Part shown: positions 1 through 12,840 of the stretch, in pieces
How the letters are laid out: the number at the start of each line of letters is the position of its first letter
How positions within the stretch are numbered: the first letter of the stretch is position 1
DNA from: Laburnicola sp. R22_1
Lineage: Eukaryota; Ascomycota; Dothideomycetes; Pleosporales; Didymosphaeriaceae
Assembly (NCBI GenBank): GCA_014281115.1
Contig: JACONQ010000012.1
Coordinates: forward strand, 434,001-498,000
Direction of reading: 5' to 3'
Length of the DNA: 64,000 bases
The notes under the pieces: model-generated
Databases searched by the model: none
The model's input: only the letters and a program-made list of their open reading frames with translations
Told to the model about the DNA's origin: nothing
Translations under genes and position numbers: made by a program

Positions 1-713
1 TTATATAGTTTTTATATATATTATTAATAGTGGTATTATTTATTTAGTGTTAATTACCTTTTTTAATACATTTTTTTAATTTGCGCCTACGTAGATTAGG
101 ATAGAAAGGTCACTCTAGTCTAGCACCTAAAAATACAATCTACTCCTAGTCTCTACTAACATAATAGTAGTTACTGCGTACTTGCCCTACTATCTATAAG
201 CACTCTAATAGCTATTAAATTTACTTAAAGTATATATAAAAAACTAATTTGCTTTATTATTACTATTATTAGCAATTACGCTATAAGCGCGCTACTACTG
301 TAGCGCACTTACGCATTACGCTTACTATCTAATACTATAACTATAAGAATCTAGCACATCTATATAACACTCTCCTTTTCTAGTAACTTATTAATAAATA
401 CTTTCTCTTCCTTCTTAATCCTACTCTTTATTACTACTATCCTAACCTATAGTAATATAATAAACTATAGTAGGAACCCTACGCATCTACTATAGCGTCT
501 ATAGTTACTAATCTATTATTAGCCTAACTAGTACACTAGGACCGCTTTATATAGGCTAAAGTATACCTTCTACTTTAACCTATTAACAATCTTTTAAATA
601 GAGTAATACTTTAGCATAGGCCTAGTAACTTTAAGTAGATAGATTAGAGTGTACTTTTAGATAGCGTTAATAGTAACTTTAGTATTAGGGCTTAGGTAGA
701 TAGTAGAAAATAT

Positions 714-880
714 GTGTTATTAAATTAACTACCTAGGGGTAGAACAATAAAGGCTTTCATCTCAAATAACATAAAAAAAAGCAGAGCCCCCTGCTTAGTA
801 ATTAAAAAGAGCATAAAAAAGATATAATTATAAAAAATGCGCGTTTAAACTACTAAGCAAGCTTAGTAGTTTTAGCGTAG
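714..880 (+). repeat. Direct repeat, copy 1 (~167 bp)
   Basis: It begins tgtgttattaaattaacta and runs through the markers gcagagcccc and the cluster ctaagcaagcttag. The same series of markers occurs in the same order at 2281-2447. Differences are mostly C-to-T or G-to-A, and this copy is the more heavily mutated. The pair could be the LTRs of a short degraded retroelement, or two copies of a small repeat; I found no matching target duplication. Confidence 0.6.
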
Positions 881-2280
881 TGCTACTCCTATAAGCAAAA
901 TTTTTATAAAGAGGCTACTTAGAACTTTAGTAGAGGAGAGATAAGACTTTAGCATAGCTACGCTGTAGTTCTCTATCTCTATCCTCTACTATCCTAATTA
1001 TCACAAATAGTATAAGTTAATATATTAATAAATATATAGTGTTTCTTATAAGTAGTATAAGAGTAATATATACTAGATACACTATTGCTCTATTACCGCA
1101 TTAAGATTCTCCTTAATAAATTTTCTCCTATTACTATCTCTTTACGCCCTACTATCTATCTAGGCATTAATATTATTCCTAAAGTACTTACTATCGCTAA
1201 AAAGTACACGCTAAAGATTCGCGTCGCTACCACTAAGGTAACAGCACTAGAGTTTTATTCTATCTATAAAATAATTATTTATAGGAGCCTAGTATACCTA
1301 ACTATCTATAAGATAATCCTTATATACTAGCTAGGTTGGCAGCTTATCTAGTTTATAAAAACTAAGAAGACTATATTCTCACCCTAGTAAATAAAATTAC
1401 TCCTTATTAGTAACAGAATCTAAAAAGAAAGGCAAAAGGTAGAGGATAAGATATTTATTAATAATCTTTAGTGTAATAAGAGTGTTGTATAGATTTATAA
1501 AATTCTCCTAGCTATTATAGCTGTATTAGCTTATCTAAGTAAGTACGCTGCGTAAGCGACATATAAGCGCGAATAGTTAATAATACTAATAGCAATAATC
1601 TAGATAAACTATATATAGTATAAGTAAACCTTATATTAGAACTAGAAGCTTATAGGTATTAGGGGTATAAGTAAGTTTAAACTATTATTGCGTTATTAGG
1701 TAGTATTTAAGGTTAGTTTTTAATTAGAATTAGGTGCTATACATAGTATATAATAACCTTTTATCTTAATCTACTTTAACTTTAAAATAAATAAAAAGGT
1801 TAAAAAAGGTGTTTAGCAAGCCGACTATAGGAAATATAATAGTGCTAAATAATATCTTATTAAGGTTAACTTTAATATAAAGATAGAGTATTAGTATACC
1901 TATAGTGTATAAGCTTCTATCTAGTATATATCTTATAAGTAGTACAAGCCTACTATTATAGCTATTACTTCTAGTAATATCTTTAGGAATAATAGTAGGG
2001 AGAGATAATAGTTGTAATAAGCACCTTCTTATCTTTCCCCCTACTCTAAATTATAGTATAGCGATGTAGCCTTACTATATTTTATATATAGATTTTTTTA
2101 GTTAAAGTAGGCGTACTAAGCCCGCTAAGCTCGCTTATAATACGCTAACTTCTTTTTATTAATACCTTAAAATACTTTCTGTGTATATAATAGCAGGAGG
2201 GATATCTGCTATTATTATAATATTTTATTAGAAACCTCTTAGTTGTAAAAAAACTATATATATTATTAATATATATATGT

Positions 2281-2447
2281 GTTGTTAAATTAACTACCTA
2301 GGGGTAGAATAACAAAGGCTTTTATCTTAAATAACATAATAAAAAAAGCAGAGCCCCCTACTTCGTAATTAAAAAGAGCGTAAAAAAGGTTATGTGATTA
2401 TAAAAAAAGCGCGTTCGAACTGCTAAGCGAGCTTGGCGGTCTTGGCA
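2281..2447 (+). repeat. Direct repeat, copy 2 (~167 bp)
   Basis: Second copy of the repeat at 714-880. It keeps several CpG and TpG/CpA positions that read TpA in copy 1 (for example gcgagcttggcggtcttggc against a TA-converted version), so it is less mutated. It ends ttggca, which would fit a TG...CA LTR end, but the flanks do not give a convincing duplication. Confidence 0.6.
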
Positions 2448-3344
2448 CGCATAATATATATATGACCTAAGCTAGTAAATAGTAATATAAACTATATATA
2501 TATATTAAATAGTAATTTAGCATAAGTAACTTAACTAAAAGCTTATTACTATTAGCTATCTTAAGCTTTAGCTTCTTTTTAGTAATAATTATAAGCTTAT
2601 TAATTATTTTTAAAAATATAAGAAAGAGTTTATAGTAAATTAAGCGTACTTAAAATTAAATTTTACTTTATATTATAATTATATTTTTATTTTATTAAAT
2701 TTAGCTATAATTATTAGTTATAGTAGTGTATAAAATAGTAGTAGAATTAGACTCTTTTTTTATAAGTAATAAGTACTTTAATTTTATTACTACCTATATA
2801 GGTAAAATAAGTTACTACTTAATAATAGCTCTAAACTATAATTAAGTTAACTCTACTAGTATACGTAATAGTTTTATAGAGTGCTAAATAATAAGAATAT
2901 TATTAACTTAGTTATATATATATATAGTATTTTATAGAGCTAGTATATAGAAAAAAAGATTATAGCTAGATTTTCTTTTACTATAATATAGTTATAGGAT
3001 GTAGCTTTATTCACAAAAAAAAGTTTAGAAAGCCTTAAAATAGTAAGATGCATAAGACATAATAGCAAAACAAGTGCAAAAAATCAATTCGTCAATTAAC
3101 TCTCGCACCCGGAGCAAGCTATATACACATCTCCGCTCCCCACAATGCATTCGAGCACATAACCTAAGAGGAAACACAATCTTCGTATCCATCTCGGACC
3201 CGCAACCGATCTCTCAAAGGGCAGTTACTTAGTCGAACTCGAGGGCAACACCGGGCTTGCCGATGTCAATAACGTCACCAGGGGAGCTACCGCTTCCGCT
3301 ACACGCTCGTCAGCATCTTCGCTCCGATATCGCAAGAGTGCGAC

Positions 3345-4209
3345 TCACCCCTTGGGAGTGCAAGCCTGCCACGCAACATGCACCTGCTGCGTGAAAGCGA
3401 CAGTAGCATCATCGTTCGAGAGCTCACCGTAGGCCGAAGAGTTGGTCGACCTAAGCTGGATGCGGTTGTTGACGTTGAGGATACCGGATGAGCCGCAGGG
3501 GGACCAGATGATGGCGGTGGTCTCGATTTTGTCTTGCTTGGTGTAGACTTGGCCGTTGACGAGGGCACCGCCGCCAGTGGCGCTCATGCGGGTGGTAGTC
3601 TAGATTTCAAATTAGTTTTTCTGATGACAAGAGTGAGGGGAATGTGTGAACGGGAATCGTACAGTCTTTCCAGCATCTTGGGAGAAGTAGTAGCTCGTGA
3701 TGAAGTCTCCACTGACTCCCTTGTCCAGACGGGCCCAGCCGTGGTACGTCGCAGCCACGATAGCGTACTGGAAGCCACCCGGGTACCTGCGGCACGAATT
3801 AGTATTTGAGTTTCTCAAAGATTTGTTTCAACGTACTTGAGGTTCAAGTGCAGCTGGCAAGCTCTTGACTGTTGGTTTCTCGGAATTCCGGGACCAATGT
3901 ATGTCTGGAACTGGTCGAAGCCGTAGGTGATAACCTTATTATCTTAGCTAAAGATCATCTTTGGAGTGAGCCCCCTCGCGTCCCTTCGCCTCACATCGGG
4001 GAGAGACACGAAAACGGTATGAGTAATAGGCTTCTTACGGTCTTGTCGGGAGAGGTACTGGTGGAGACAGTTCCTTGCGGGCAGCCATTGCCAGAGTAGG
4101 AGCTGTCAATGATGGTGATTTGGTTGGGGGGTGGGGCGCTCCCGGCTTGGGTGACGGGACTCGCAACGGCGAGCACAGGGAGGAAGAAGGCGGCGATCTT
4201 GTAATGCAT
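3345..4209 (-). CDS. Secreted DUF4360 family protein
   Basis: Four exons give a closed 215-residue frame: 4209-4039, 3934-3837, 3786-3663 and 3599-3345. All introns have GT...AG ends. The product starts with a signal peptide (MHYKIAAFFLPVLAVASPV) and continues with the family landmarks: an SGNGCPQGTV segment, TYGFDQFQTYIGPG, CQLHLNLKYPGGF, WARLDKGVSG and IIWSPCGSSG. DUF4360 proteins are small cysteine-bearing secreted proteins of ascomycetes with no established function. The start is the first ATG before the signal peptide. The C terminus (VAWQACTPKG) differs a little from usual members but length is typical. The gene stands alone on a ~3.2 kb balanced island between two RIP-degraded blocks, a setting often seen for fast-evolving secreted proteins. 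Family assignment is from recognised motifs; exon 4 start relies on a TCTAG acceptor. Confidence 0.8.
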
Positions 4210-4329
4210 GTTGATAGTTGGAGAAAAAAAGCCCTGATAACTGCGAAATGATTTGTTGGGTGAGGTCTGGGGAAGTAAATGGACACTGACGATCTGTGAT
4301 GATCATCAACGAGGGGACAATCACTGACC

Positions 4330-5960
4330 TTTATACCACTCGACAGACCGTATATTTAAAATATGTTTCTCCCCGGCCAGTGTCAACCACGGACCTCTGC
4401 TTGGCTACGTTTCTCGAGGTCAGCTATCTGACCGCTTCTCCCGCTTCGTTGTGGATGAAGTCACCGCTTGCGAGCATCTCAAATTCCGCAATCCGGTTAG
4501 GCTCCAGTTATTATTAGCTCACATATAGCTACTCGGTATTAGAGGGCCATGGTCGCTACAACCTCGGTTGGCTTTGATTCCTCTTTTCGCAAGGCCGCAG
4601 ATGTTCGTATATTGCGATGAGTGGTCTAACTGGCGATGCTGACGACAAGAAGTCTAGGCAAAGCCATAGAGATGGCGGATACGAACTAGAACCGCAGGAC
4701 CGAAATGGAAACTCACCTACTGGCTCGAAGGTCACGTATTATGATCGCCACAGGGGATCTAGTATGTCCCGGAAGCTGGTACGTACACGGAACAAGACGA
4801 ATAGTAGGAATACGAAAAGCTTCGACGAAAAAGTTGATTGAAGTGGGACCTGTAGCGCGGCTCGCCTTAGCCCCAACGTGAGATCCATCGCCCGTCCAAA
4901 AATAAAATCGTACATTTAAGTGGGAATATAAATGACTGTTACCGCCGTTGCTCTATGAGATATATTAGGTCAGGTGACACTGCGGCTACCTAGGTACGAG
5001 ACATGTTACAGTACTCGGGGTAGACCTCGTATCGTCTTTGCAGAGATCCGACATCCGGGAAAGCAATGCTTACTGGACGAGTCTCGACTTGCATTTGTGT
5101 AATATATCTTCGCCTCGGTAATTGCGGCTGTTTATGGGTAATATGCGCGCTCGTTTTTTCCGACCGTTGGCGAGAATGCAGGGGTCGCCACGTTACTAAG
5201 TGCCCTTGCATTTTATAGTTCGGATGGGAGTCGGGAATGTCATGAATCGATAGTCTGCACTCAACGCGCTCTTCGTCAAATTACGATTAAATGAAACCTT
5301 TATTAACAGAACCGTTGAGCTGCGACTTCGCCTCAGATCTAGGCCATCCCGAACAGCTTCTCGTCTGGATATTTCCCGAATACGGCGTGAAGGGCCGGAT
5401 GCTGCAACCGAGTAGCCTCTGGCGAGCTACTGCTCACGCCTACAAGGAATTGCTGACCTGGTCCATGTGGTTCTGATACGACAAGATTCATCTACTAAAG
5501 CGCTGAAAGAAGGAACCGGACCGACAACGTGCCATTGAATCCATGCGTACTGAAGCGGAAGAGCCTGTGATACAGCTGGTCGATGGGCCAACCTTGGTTA
5601 GCATTCCGAGATCTGGAATATAGCCCTTGGGCTCTGCAGCCATGGATGGAGAAGTGACTCTTCAGGTCCAAATCAAGGAACACTTCTCTGGTTCCGCTTC
5701 GTTCGTGAAAACTCCACAATCCATAAAAACCCCTTCTCCTGCGAGCAGTCACTCCTGGCGTCTCCTTACTATGCGTACAAAGCCGCGGGGTCTCCGTTCG
5801 CGAAATCCATCCGTTAAGCACCCTCCATTTTATTGCGAGGGTTTTCGGAAAGGCTAGATGCGTAACTCTACGCTCAGGTGAGAAGAGGTGTGCAATGAGA
5901 TAGGCTCTGCTCCAAGCAGCGTTGATTAGATCCGTCCTCACTTCCTATCCCTATCCACGG
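4330..5960. other. Stretch without a supported gene
   Basis: Balanced-composition DNA upstream of the DUF4360 gene. Two frames stand out by length, 4617-4841 (+, charged, 74 codons) and 5495-5941 (-, 148 codons), but neither shows a domain, signal peptide or intron structure that I recognise. They may be gene remnants left between the AT-rich blocks. Confidence 0.4.
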
Positions 5961-5965
5961 GGCGG

Positions 5966-6259
5966 GTGTCCATGACTTGTTTCGAAAAAATGTTCCACAA
6001 AGTGAGAAATTTAATGTTTGAAGAGGGGGAGGGAGGAAGATGCAGTTGCCATCATCGCCAAAAATCCACTTGCAATGTGCAGTCCGTGCTTGACGCTAGC
6101 TACATTGAGTCCCTAGAGCATTGCATGCGGATGATGGTAATCCTGAAAAACTATTCGCAAGCCTTGTGTGACAAAAATATCCAGCTACTAATGCAACAAA
6201 GTTGTAAGCCCTTAGCGAAACAGTTAATTAAGTACTATTTATTTACAATAGCGTTCTAA
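5966..6259 (+). pseudogene. Cysteine-rich gene fragment, possibly C-terminal end of a Zn2Cys6-type regulator
   Basis: The 97-codon frame contains GRCSCHHRQKSTCNVQSV followed by a helical, Leu/Met-rich stretch (residues ~45-90) ending in LAKQLIKY. The layout, a Cys-rich segment and then amphipathic helices near a C terminus, recalls the C-terminal region of some fungal secondary-metabolite regulators (AflR-like), but the resemblance is weak. It runs directly into the AT-rich block at ~6240, so any natural 3' end has been lost or mutated. No upstream exons with a zinc cluster are visible. Treat as an unidentified fragment. Confidence 0.25.
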
Positions 6260-7112
6260 TAGGTTATAGTAGATATAGCTAGCACTACCTATAATACTAG
6301 GTGTAGAAATTCCTCTAATATATATCTATATAGTGTTATTATTACTAGAGAGGTTTCTATATTATTTAGTAATTACTAGCTTTAGCAAAGCAAATTTAAT
6401 CTAGATATAGAAAAGAGTTATATATAATAGTATTAATATTTATAAATTAGCTTTAAAGATAAGGTAGTAAGCGCTTATATATTAGTATAAGTATTATTCT
6501 ATACTATATATATTAGATAAATAGCCTAGTACTATAGATTAGCTTATTAGGAAAAATTTTAAGCACGCGTGCGCACCTATGACACCTAGGTAGCTCTACG
6601 TACACCTGCGCACTAAAAGCGCTCTAAGTGTACTTATAATACTACTTTTTTTAGCGTATATATACGTAAGATTACGTAAGAATACGCACCTATGCCGCTA
6701 GTGTATCTAGGGCACTTAGGGCATCTATAGCATCTATACTATTAAAATAATACTAATTAATTAGCAAATAAAGCTCTTTAATTAGCTCGAATTTAAAAAA
6801 GCTTAGTAAGCTACTTAGTAAGCTTTTAAAAAAGATTTCTTAAAGTATAAAGTCTCTTACTAGATAGTAATTACTAGTTAATATAATAGTACTAATTACT
6901 AGCATATTATATAGAACTTCTACCTAACTCTAAATTCTAGATTTTATAGGTTTAAAAATAGAAAAATATAGTTTTATAATTATTTAAAAGAATTAGATTA
7001 GGCGAAAATTAGTAGCTTAGTAAAGAACACTATTTTAAAAGTATAAACTTTAATAACTTTTTAACTACTTTATTTTTATTAAAAAAATTTAAAATTTTAT
7101 ATACTAATATAT

Positions 7113-8982
7113 TAGACTACTAAGCTAATTAGACTACTAAGCTAATTAGACTACTAAGCTAATTAGACTACTAAGCTAGTTAATTTTACTAAGATTATTA
7201 CTACTACACTTTTTAATAATATCTTGATAATACAATGCGTTATTATCTAATAAAGAAGGTAAAGTTAATTTTGCCCTTTAAGCCTATTAAGAAAAGTAAT
7301 TTTTAAGCCTGCAATGCGCCGCTAATGCGTATAATATTTTAAGATCTACCCTTACTAATTAATATAATAAAATTTAATCTAGAGTAAATATCTGCCTTAA
7401 TATAGGCCTTCTTACTATAACTAAAGAGTAGACACTTATCTAATATATTCTTAACTTTAATTTGCGAAAAATTGCACCCTAGTATTATAAGATAGAAGAT
7501 ATAGCTAATAAACTACTAGCTATTAGGTATAGAGGCCCGATAGGTATAAATTAGAGTAAACACTTTATATTGCATACACCTAAGCTAAAAATAGCCTAGA
7601 ATTAAGTAAAGGATTAATAGAGAATATAACAGAAGGATCTAGAGGTAATAAATATGTAGTTTTAGCTTATAGAGGATATAAAAGCTAACTATAGTATACT
7701 AGATAAGAATGTCTATAACTTTAATAAGATAGGCTTCTAGATAGAAGTTATTAGCTTAATAAAAGTTATAATAGGTTTAGAAAGACGTGTTTAACTAATA
7801 ATAGTTTAACTAGACAATTAGAAGTAGGTAATAGTTATCTAAAGCATCTACGCTACTAGATATGCTGCCCTACTATTTGTTATTTATAAAGGGCGAGTTT
7901 ATATCTTAGCGTAGTATAAAAAGGCTAATATTCTCTATAATTAGAAGCTATTTATCTCTAATAATAGCTAGATAAACAACAAACTTAAAGTTGCATAGTT
8001 AAAGCACTTTAACGTGTATATAAAGGCGCGCTAGGTAGAGTTATAGAGGCTGCTAATTCTAGATAGCTATAAAAGCTACTAATCCTAGAATTTTAAGAAC
8101 TACTATTTAGAATAGAAAATCCTAACGCTTTATATGCTAGCGTATTTATTATATATCCTTTAGCTACTTAATATAGTTTGTTTTGCACTATTAAAGCTAA
8201 AGTACTTTTAATATATTTAAGACTTAGCAAGGAAACGCGTCTACTATATTAATAAAGAGGGCTTTCTTTTAGTATTTTATAACGCATTTTTTAATATATT
8301 TATACTAAAAAACTATAAGAAGACTTTTAAGGTATTTAGCCTTATTTTATTAAGCCTAAGTATAGTGCTAGATTGCCTAGATGTGCGATTACGCACCCTA
8401 CTAGAACAACCCCTTTTTAAGGCACTCTAGTAGTTTAAAACCCTAAGTAACGCAGCTAAACTTAGGTTCTAGATAAAATTAGTAATAGAATTTATTAGGA
8501 AATTACCTACTACTATTCCTAATAGGCTTGCATAACTTATAAAGGGTGCTAAGACTTTTACACACTAAGGTATATTAATAATAAGCTAGATTATAAAATT
8601 ACGTAAGTAAATAGAGGTGTTAATTAAGCAAAAATTGCATAAAAGAAAGCAGATCTAGTAAGAAGGCACGTTAGACTTTAGATAGGTAGTAGATTAGGTA
8701 GCTATAAGTCTATTTATAAGGGCAAATTTATCTAAAAAGGCGCGTAGTAGTAGTGCCTCTAGAAAGACACCTTTAATATAAAGCTAATATGGCAAGTATA
8801 GAGAGACTAAATATAATATAAAGACTTATTAGAAGGCTAAAGAGTTATTTTCTAAATTAGATATTACGCTTATAGAGATATTTTTAAATAGTGTTAGTAG
8901 TAATAATACTAATAGGGAATCTTAAGTTGTTGTTGCTAAGAAAAACTAACTAGCTTAGTAGTCTAACTAGCTTAGTAGTCTA
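7113..8982 (+). mobile_element. Fot1/pogo-like DNA transposon, RIP-degraded
   Basis: About 1.87 kb, the normal Fot1 size. The left end carries four tandem copies of a 17-bp unit (tagactactaagctaat, 7113-7180). The right end carries two copies of its reverse complement (8949-8982), so the ends are inverted repeats made of tandem units. Between them lies a plus-strand degenerate transposase frame. The flanks read TTAGAC and GTCTAA, consistent with TA target preference. Confidence 0.7.
7240..8940 (+). pseudogene. Fot1-like DDE transposase pseudogene
   Basis: Reading through the stops, the frame shows the family order: YSILDKNVYNFNKIGF near 7690-7740 (the NFDETGF motif with D/E changed to N/K), an NREWVTVI-like stretch shortly after, LLILDSYKSY near 8050-8080 (canonical LILDGHGSH) and then a degraded PPHSSHLLQPLD region near 8130-8190. 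Every catalytic-motif change is of the G-to-A or C-to-T kind. Stops are TAA/TAG where Gln or Trp are expected. It cannot make transposase. Confidence 0.65.
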
Positions 8983-9080
8983 ATACATTATATTATTAGT
9001 ACTATATATTTATATAATAGTATTACGTAATATATATAATAACTAGTAAAATAACGCTGCGTACTAGTTAGTCTATAATA

Positions 9081-9132
9081 ACTTTCTATAATAACTTTCT
9101 ATAATAACTTTCTATAATAACTTTCTATAATA
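9081..9132 (+). repeat. 13-bp tandem repeat x4
   Basis: Four perfect copies of actttctataata follow each other directly, about 100 bp outside the right end of the Fot1-like element. Perfect identity in a heavily mutated tract means the array expanded after most of the mutation, or was too short to be targeted. Confidence 0.85.
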
Positions 9133-10730
9133 ATAGCTAATATACCTTATAAAAGAAATTTAGGATAAATATCTACGCCTAAATTTTATTTATATATTGC
9201 CGCTGTAGTATCTTTCTAAAGTTAAGATTAATAGGCGCTAGTAACTTAAAGTAATAGATAATATCTTAAACTATAAAATTAATAATATAAGCAAGATATA
9301 GAATTGAGTTCTCTTTTTAGTTTTAGGTAATATTCTTCTCTAATAGTTTATACTAGACGCTCTAAGCTAGAGTACTATTATTACTAGTATTATTATATAT
9401 AATTACTAGGAGCTTCTATGTAGTTTTTATATTCTTAAGGATTTATAGTACCTCTAATACTAATAATACTTTAGTATAGCTGCTATATATTAGTATAAAG
9501 TTAAGCAGCTTCTCCTTAAGCTACTAAGTATTATTAATATAGTAACTATTAATAGCTAGAAAGCTAAGATAATTAGCTATAGACTACGTGTTAAGCAAGA
9601 TAGAGAGTTTAGTTGCCCTACTAATATTACTAAGAATAGCTACCTTAGTAGTATTAAATCTGTTTAGGAATATTTAGTAAAACCTATATTAGCTAGTTAT
9701 TATAGCATTAGGCCTAAGAAAATAGAGAAAGCGTTAAAAGAATAGTTACTCTACTATTTAAAAGAAACAAGTTATTATTAATTACTACCTATATAAGTTT
9801 AGTTATAAACGCCTATAGAAGTATATAGAATATAAAATAGCTATTTACTTTTTTTTATACTAAGGAGTAAAAGTCCTTTTATAAATAGGCTTATTCTATT
9901 ATATATATACTTAGGACCTTATATAGTTAATAAGGTACTTAGTACTAATTAGCTAGGTACTAGTAGAGTTAACACTTAGGTGTTATAGTGCATAGCTATA
10001 GTTAAGATAGAATATATATAGATAACTAGAGGGGTACTCTATGCTCTTCGAAAATATAGTCTAGATAATACTTATATAAAAGTAAGAGTTTTAGTGTAGG
10101 TGTTAAGTTTGTTTATTTTTAGCCTATTAAGTATTAGACTACTACGCGTCCTATATAGCAAATGTCTTTTTTTCTATCTTTAACTCTTAAAAGTTTAAAG
10201 GGGAATGTTAGATAAGATAAATTATCCTATTTTCTAACCTGTTAGCCTATAAGGCTAGGATTCTATATCTAAGAAGAGTATCTAGTAGTAGGGCAACTAG
10301 TTTATTAATATAGGGCTATATATTAATTCCTAGGATAGGTGTGGTACTTAATATAGCACTTAAGGACATTAGTGTAATAAAAAGATATAATAACTAGTTA
10401 AATAGTTGTTTAAGAGAATAGTAGTTTAAGAAAAAAATAGAATAAACTAAATTCTATAATATTAACTATAGTAGTGTGTTTAACTAATATTAAGGTTAGC
10501 TAGAAATAGCGTACAGCGTATAGTATGCTAATAATAAGTTAGTTTTAGATCTAGACTAGTATATAGCCCTTTATTATAGAGTTAGTTTTAGGTAGTAATT
10601 AGCTTATTACTATACTACTATAAGTAGTATCTTTAGCAACTAGTATATAATTATTAGTTGTAATAATTAGCTATTGCAAAACTATAACTTTAGCTTATCT
10701 TATTCTATGCGCTAATTATTATCTAAAATC

Positions 10731-10850
10731 TCCTTAGTACCTAAGTCCCCCTTATTATCTAAAACCCCTTTAGTACCTAAGCCCTTCTTATTATTTAAAC
10801 CCCCTTTAGTACCTAAGCCCCTAAAGTCTAATAAACCCTTAAAGTCTATA
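10731..10850 (-). repeat. ~36-bp tandem repeat in a degraded reading frame
   Basis: Roughly three copies of a unit containing ccctttagtacctaagccc. On the minus strand the unit length is a multiple of three and the copies read as a repeated GLGTKG-x-LDNK type motif, so it was probably a repeat inside a protein of an old transposon. The host family was not identified. Confidence 0.5.
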
Positions 10851-12682
10851 TCCTTATCTATAATATTAAAGTTGTACCTATCTAGTAGCTCCTAGAAATA
10901 AGCCTTAAGCTCTTCTTTATTATCCTTAATTTTCTTTTTATACTTTTTATTATTATTTCCCTTAATATACGCCTTATTGCTATTAAGTATACTATTTTTG
11001 CTATAGTTAATAAGGTTAGTAGGAGGACTAAACTTGCAGTAACTAATAATTATTAGTAAAAGTATATAATAAATAAGTATAATAAACTTATAACTATTTC
11101 TTATTAGTAACTATTACTAGCTTTTTAGTAATTAGACCTATATTACCTACGCTATTGTAGAAGTTCTTCTACTCTTTCTTATTAGCCTTACTCTTAAAGC
11201 TATTAGCCTTAAGCTTCCTTAGGCCTGCCTTATATATATTACGTAAGAGCTTCTTATATATACTACTATAACTAAAGATTTATTTACTTACGCAACTTTA
11301 TAGTGTAGAAGGGCCTTTTCCCTTACTAGTAGCAATTTTACGCTTAGCTAGGGCTGCTTAGTAGGCCCTTAAATTAACTTTATTTTTAATCTTATCCTAC
11401 TTCTTATGCATAGCTATTAGTTTCGCCTCTAACTGATTGCTTACTCCTTATTAATTAACTAATATATAATAATAGAATATAATAACATACTACTCTTTTA
11501 ATTCTTAAAGTAGAACTATATAAGCTCTTTTTTTATATAAGCTATTAATACATTTATACTTTAAAGAGTAGTTAGTAGTCCTTATTATTACAAAGCTTCT
11601 TTTAAGCTAATATTATACAGCTTAATTAGCTAATTTAGCAAAGTCTAGTGCCTTTTTTTCTTTACTATAAAGTGTATCGCAAGACCTCTATATAATAGTA
11701 TAGGCACTATTACTAAGTGCACCTTTAAATAGCACTTTATAGTTAGTAGGACAACTTTTCTAAAAGCTACCTTATCTATAATATAAAAGAATAGTGCTAA
11801 CCTTTTTATCTTTAGATATAAAGCCCTATCTATATTAGTATATAGTATAATAAAAGGCTGTAATTACTAGATATCTTAGTAAGACCCTTCTACTTATCGC
11901 GCTCGAAATTTGCTAGTATTTATAGGCTACTACTTAAAAGGTCCTCTAGAATATTAGGAGACTTTTCCTTAATAGACGCTATAGTATAGGGTATAATAAT
12001 AGTATATAATGACTATAGTTAATATTATAAAAATAATAGAAATATTATTATTATTATAAAAAGTAGCTATAGGGACCTATGTGTATAAGTAAGGCGCTAA
12101 TAACACTAGCGTATTTTCTTTACTTACCTTACCGTCTACTTAGCTACTCTACCTTATTATCCTCCTAGCTACTTTTTTAATACTTTGTAGCCTTAACTAC
12201 TATAAAACCTTAATTTCTAAGGTAATAGTATATACTAGGCTAGCTAGATACTCTAAACTAGTTACTAGTAAATCTTAAGTAAAAAAAAGAAGCTGCTAGC
12301 TACTAAGGCTGCGTAAAAGGCGCCTTACAAATTACTACCTATTATACTAAGAAGAAAGTACTACTAGAAGCTAGATAGTATATTATTATTATAGCTATTT
12401 ATTATATATATATTCTAATAATATATAGCTATTACACTTAGGGAAATTAAAAAGTACTAACAGAGCATTAAGCCCCTTATTAGAAAAATGCTATTTTGCC
12501 GCCTTATTAAGGAAATAGCATAAGATAATAATAAGAAAGATCTACGCTTTTAGTCTATTACGCTAGCTACTCTTTAAGAGGTAATAAAGGCTTTTCTAGT
12601 TAGAATATTTAAAGGTATTTCTTTATATCACTCTACTTCTACTATAAAATAAATACTAATACTTCTAAATACTAATATTAAT

Positions 12683-12840
12683 GTCCGTACACCGTACAGG
12701 CAAGGGTACCTAAGGGTGTTGAGGTTTCAATATTGCCGCACAATGACATTACGTGAGGATTACGTAATGCTCGTGCGTCGCAGGATTTTCTTCTTTCTAT
12801 CCGCACCCTCTCTAGAAATAAGCAAGTAACGTTAACAACT
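12683..12840. other. Balanced-composition islet inside the AT-rich block
   Basis: About 160 bp with normal CpG and CpA content (gtccgtacaccgtacag, gtgcgtcgcaggattttc) surrounded on both sides by TA-saturated DNA. It includes an inverted pair cattacgt/acgtaatg near 12746-12770. I find no coding frame. It may be a later insertion or a single-copy remnant that escaped RIP. Confidence 0.4.

Larger units (their letters stand above)
1..3055. repeat. AT-rich, RIP-degraded repeat block
   Basis: The tract is dominated by TA-rich words (tagtag, tatata, ctatag) with few CpG, CpA or TpG steps, and no frame stays open beyond about 80 codons. It ends abruptly near 3055, where balanced sequence begins. This is the composition expected of transposon DNA hit by RIP. 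The body between the two direct-repeat copies (714-880 and 2281-2447) gives only broken frames that I could not assign to a family. I see no host gene in it; the 81-codon frame at 1085-1330 is not supported as a gene. Confidence 0.8.

Noticed and set aside
5495..5941. 148-codon minus frame as a gene
   Set aside because: No family motif, no splice structure, no signal or membrane segment; too little to support a call.
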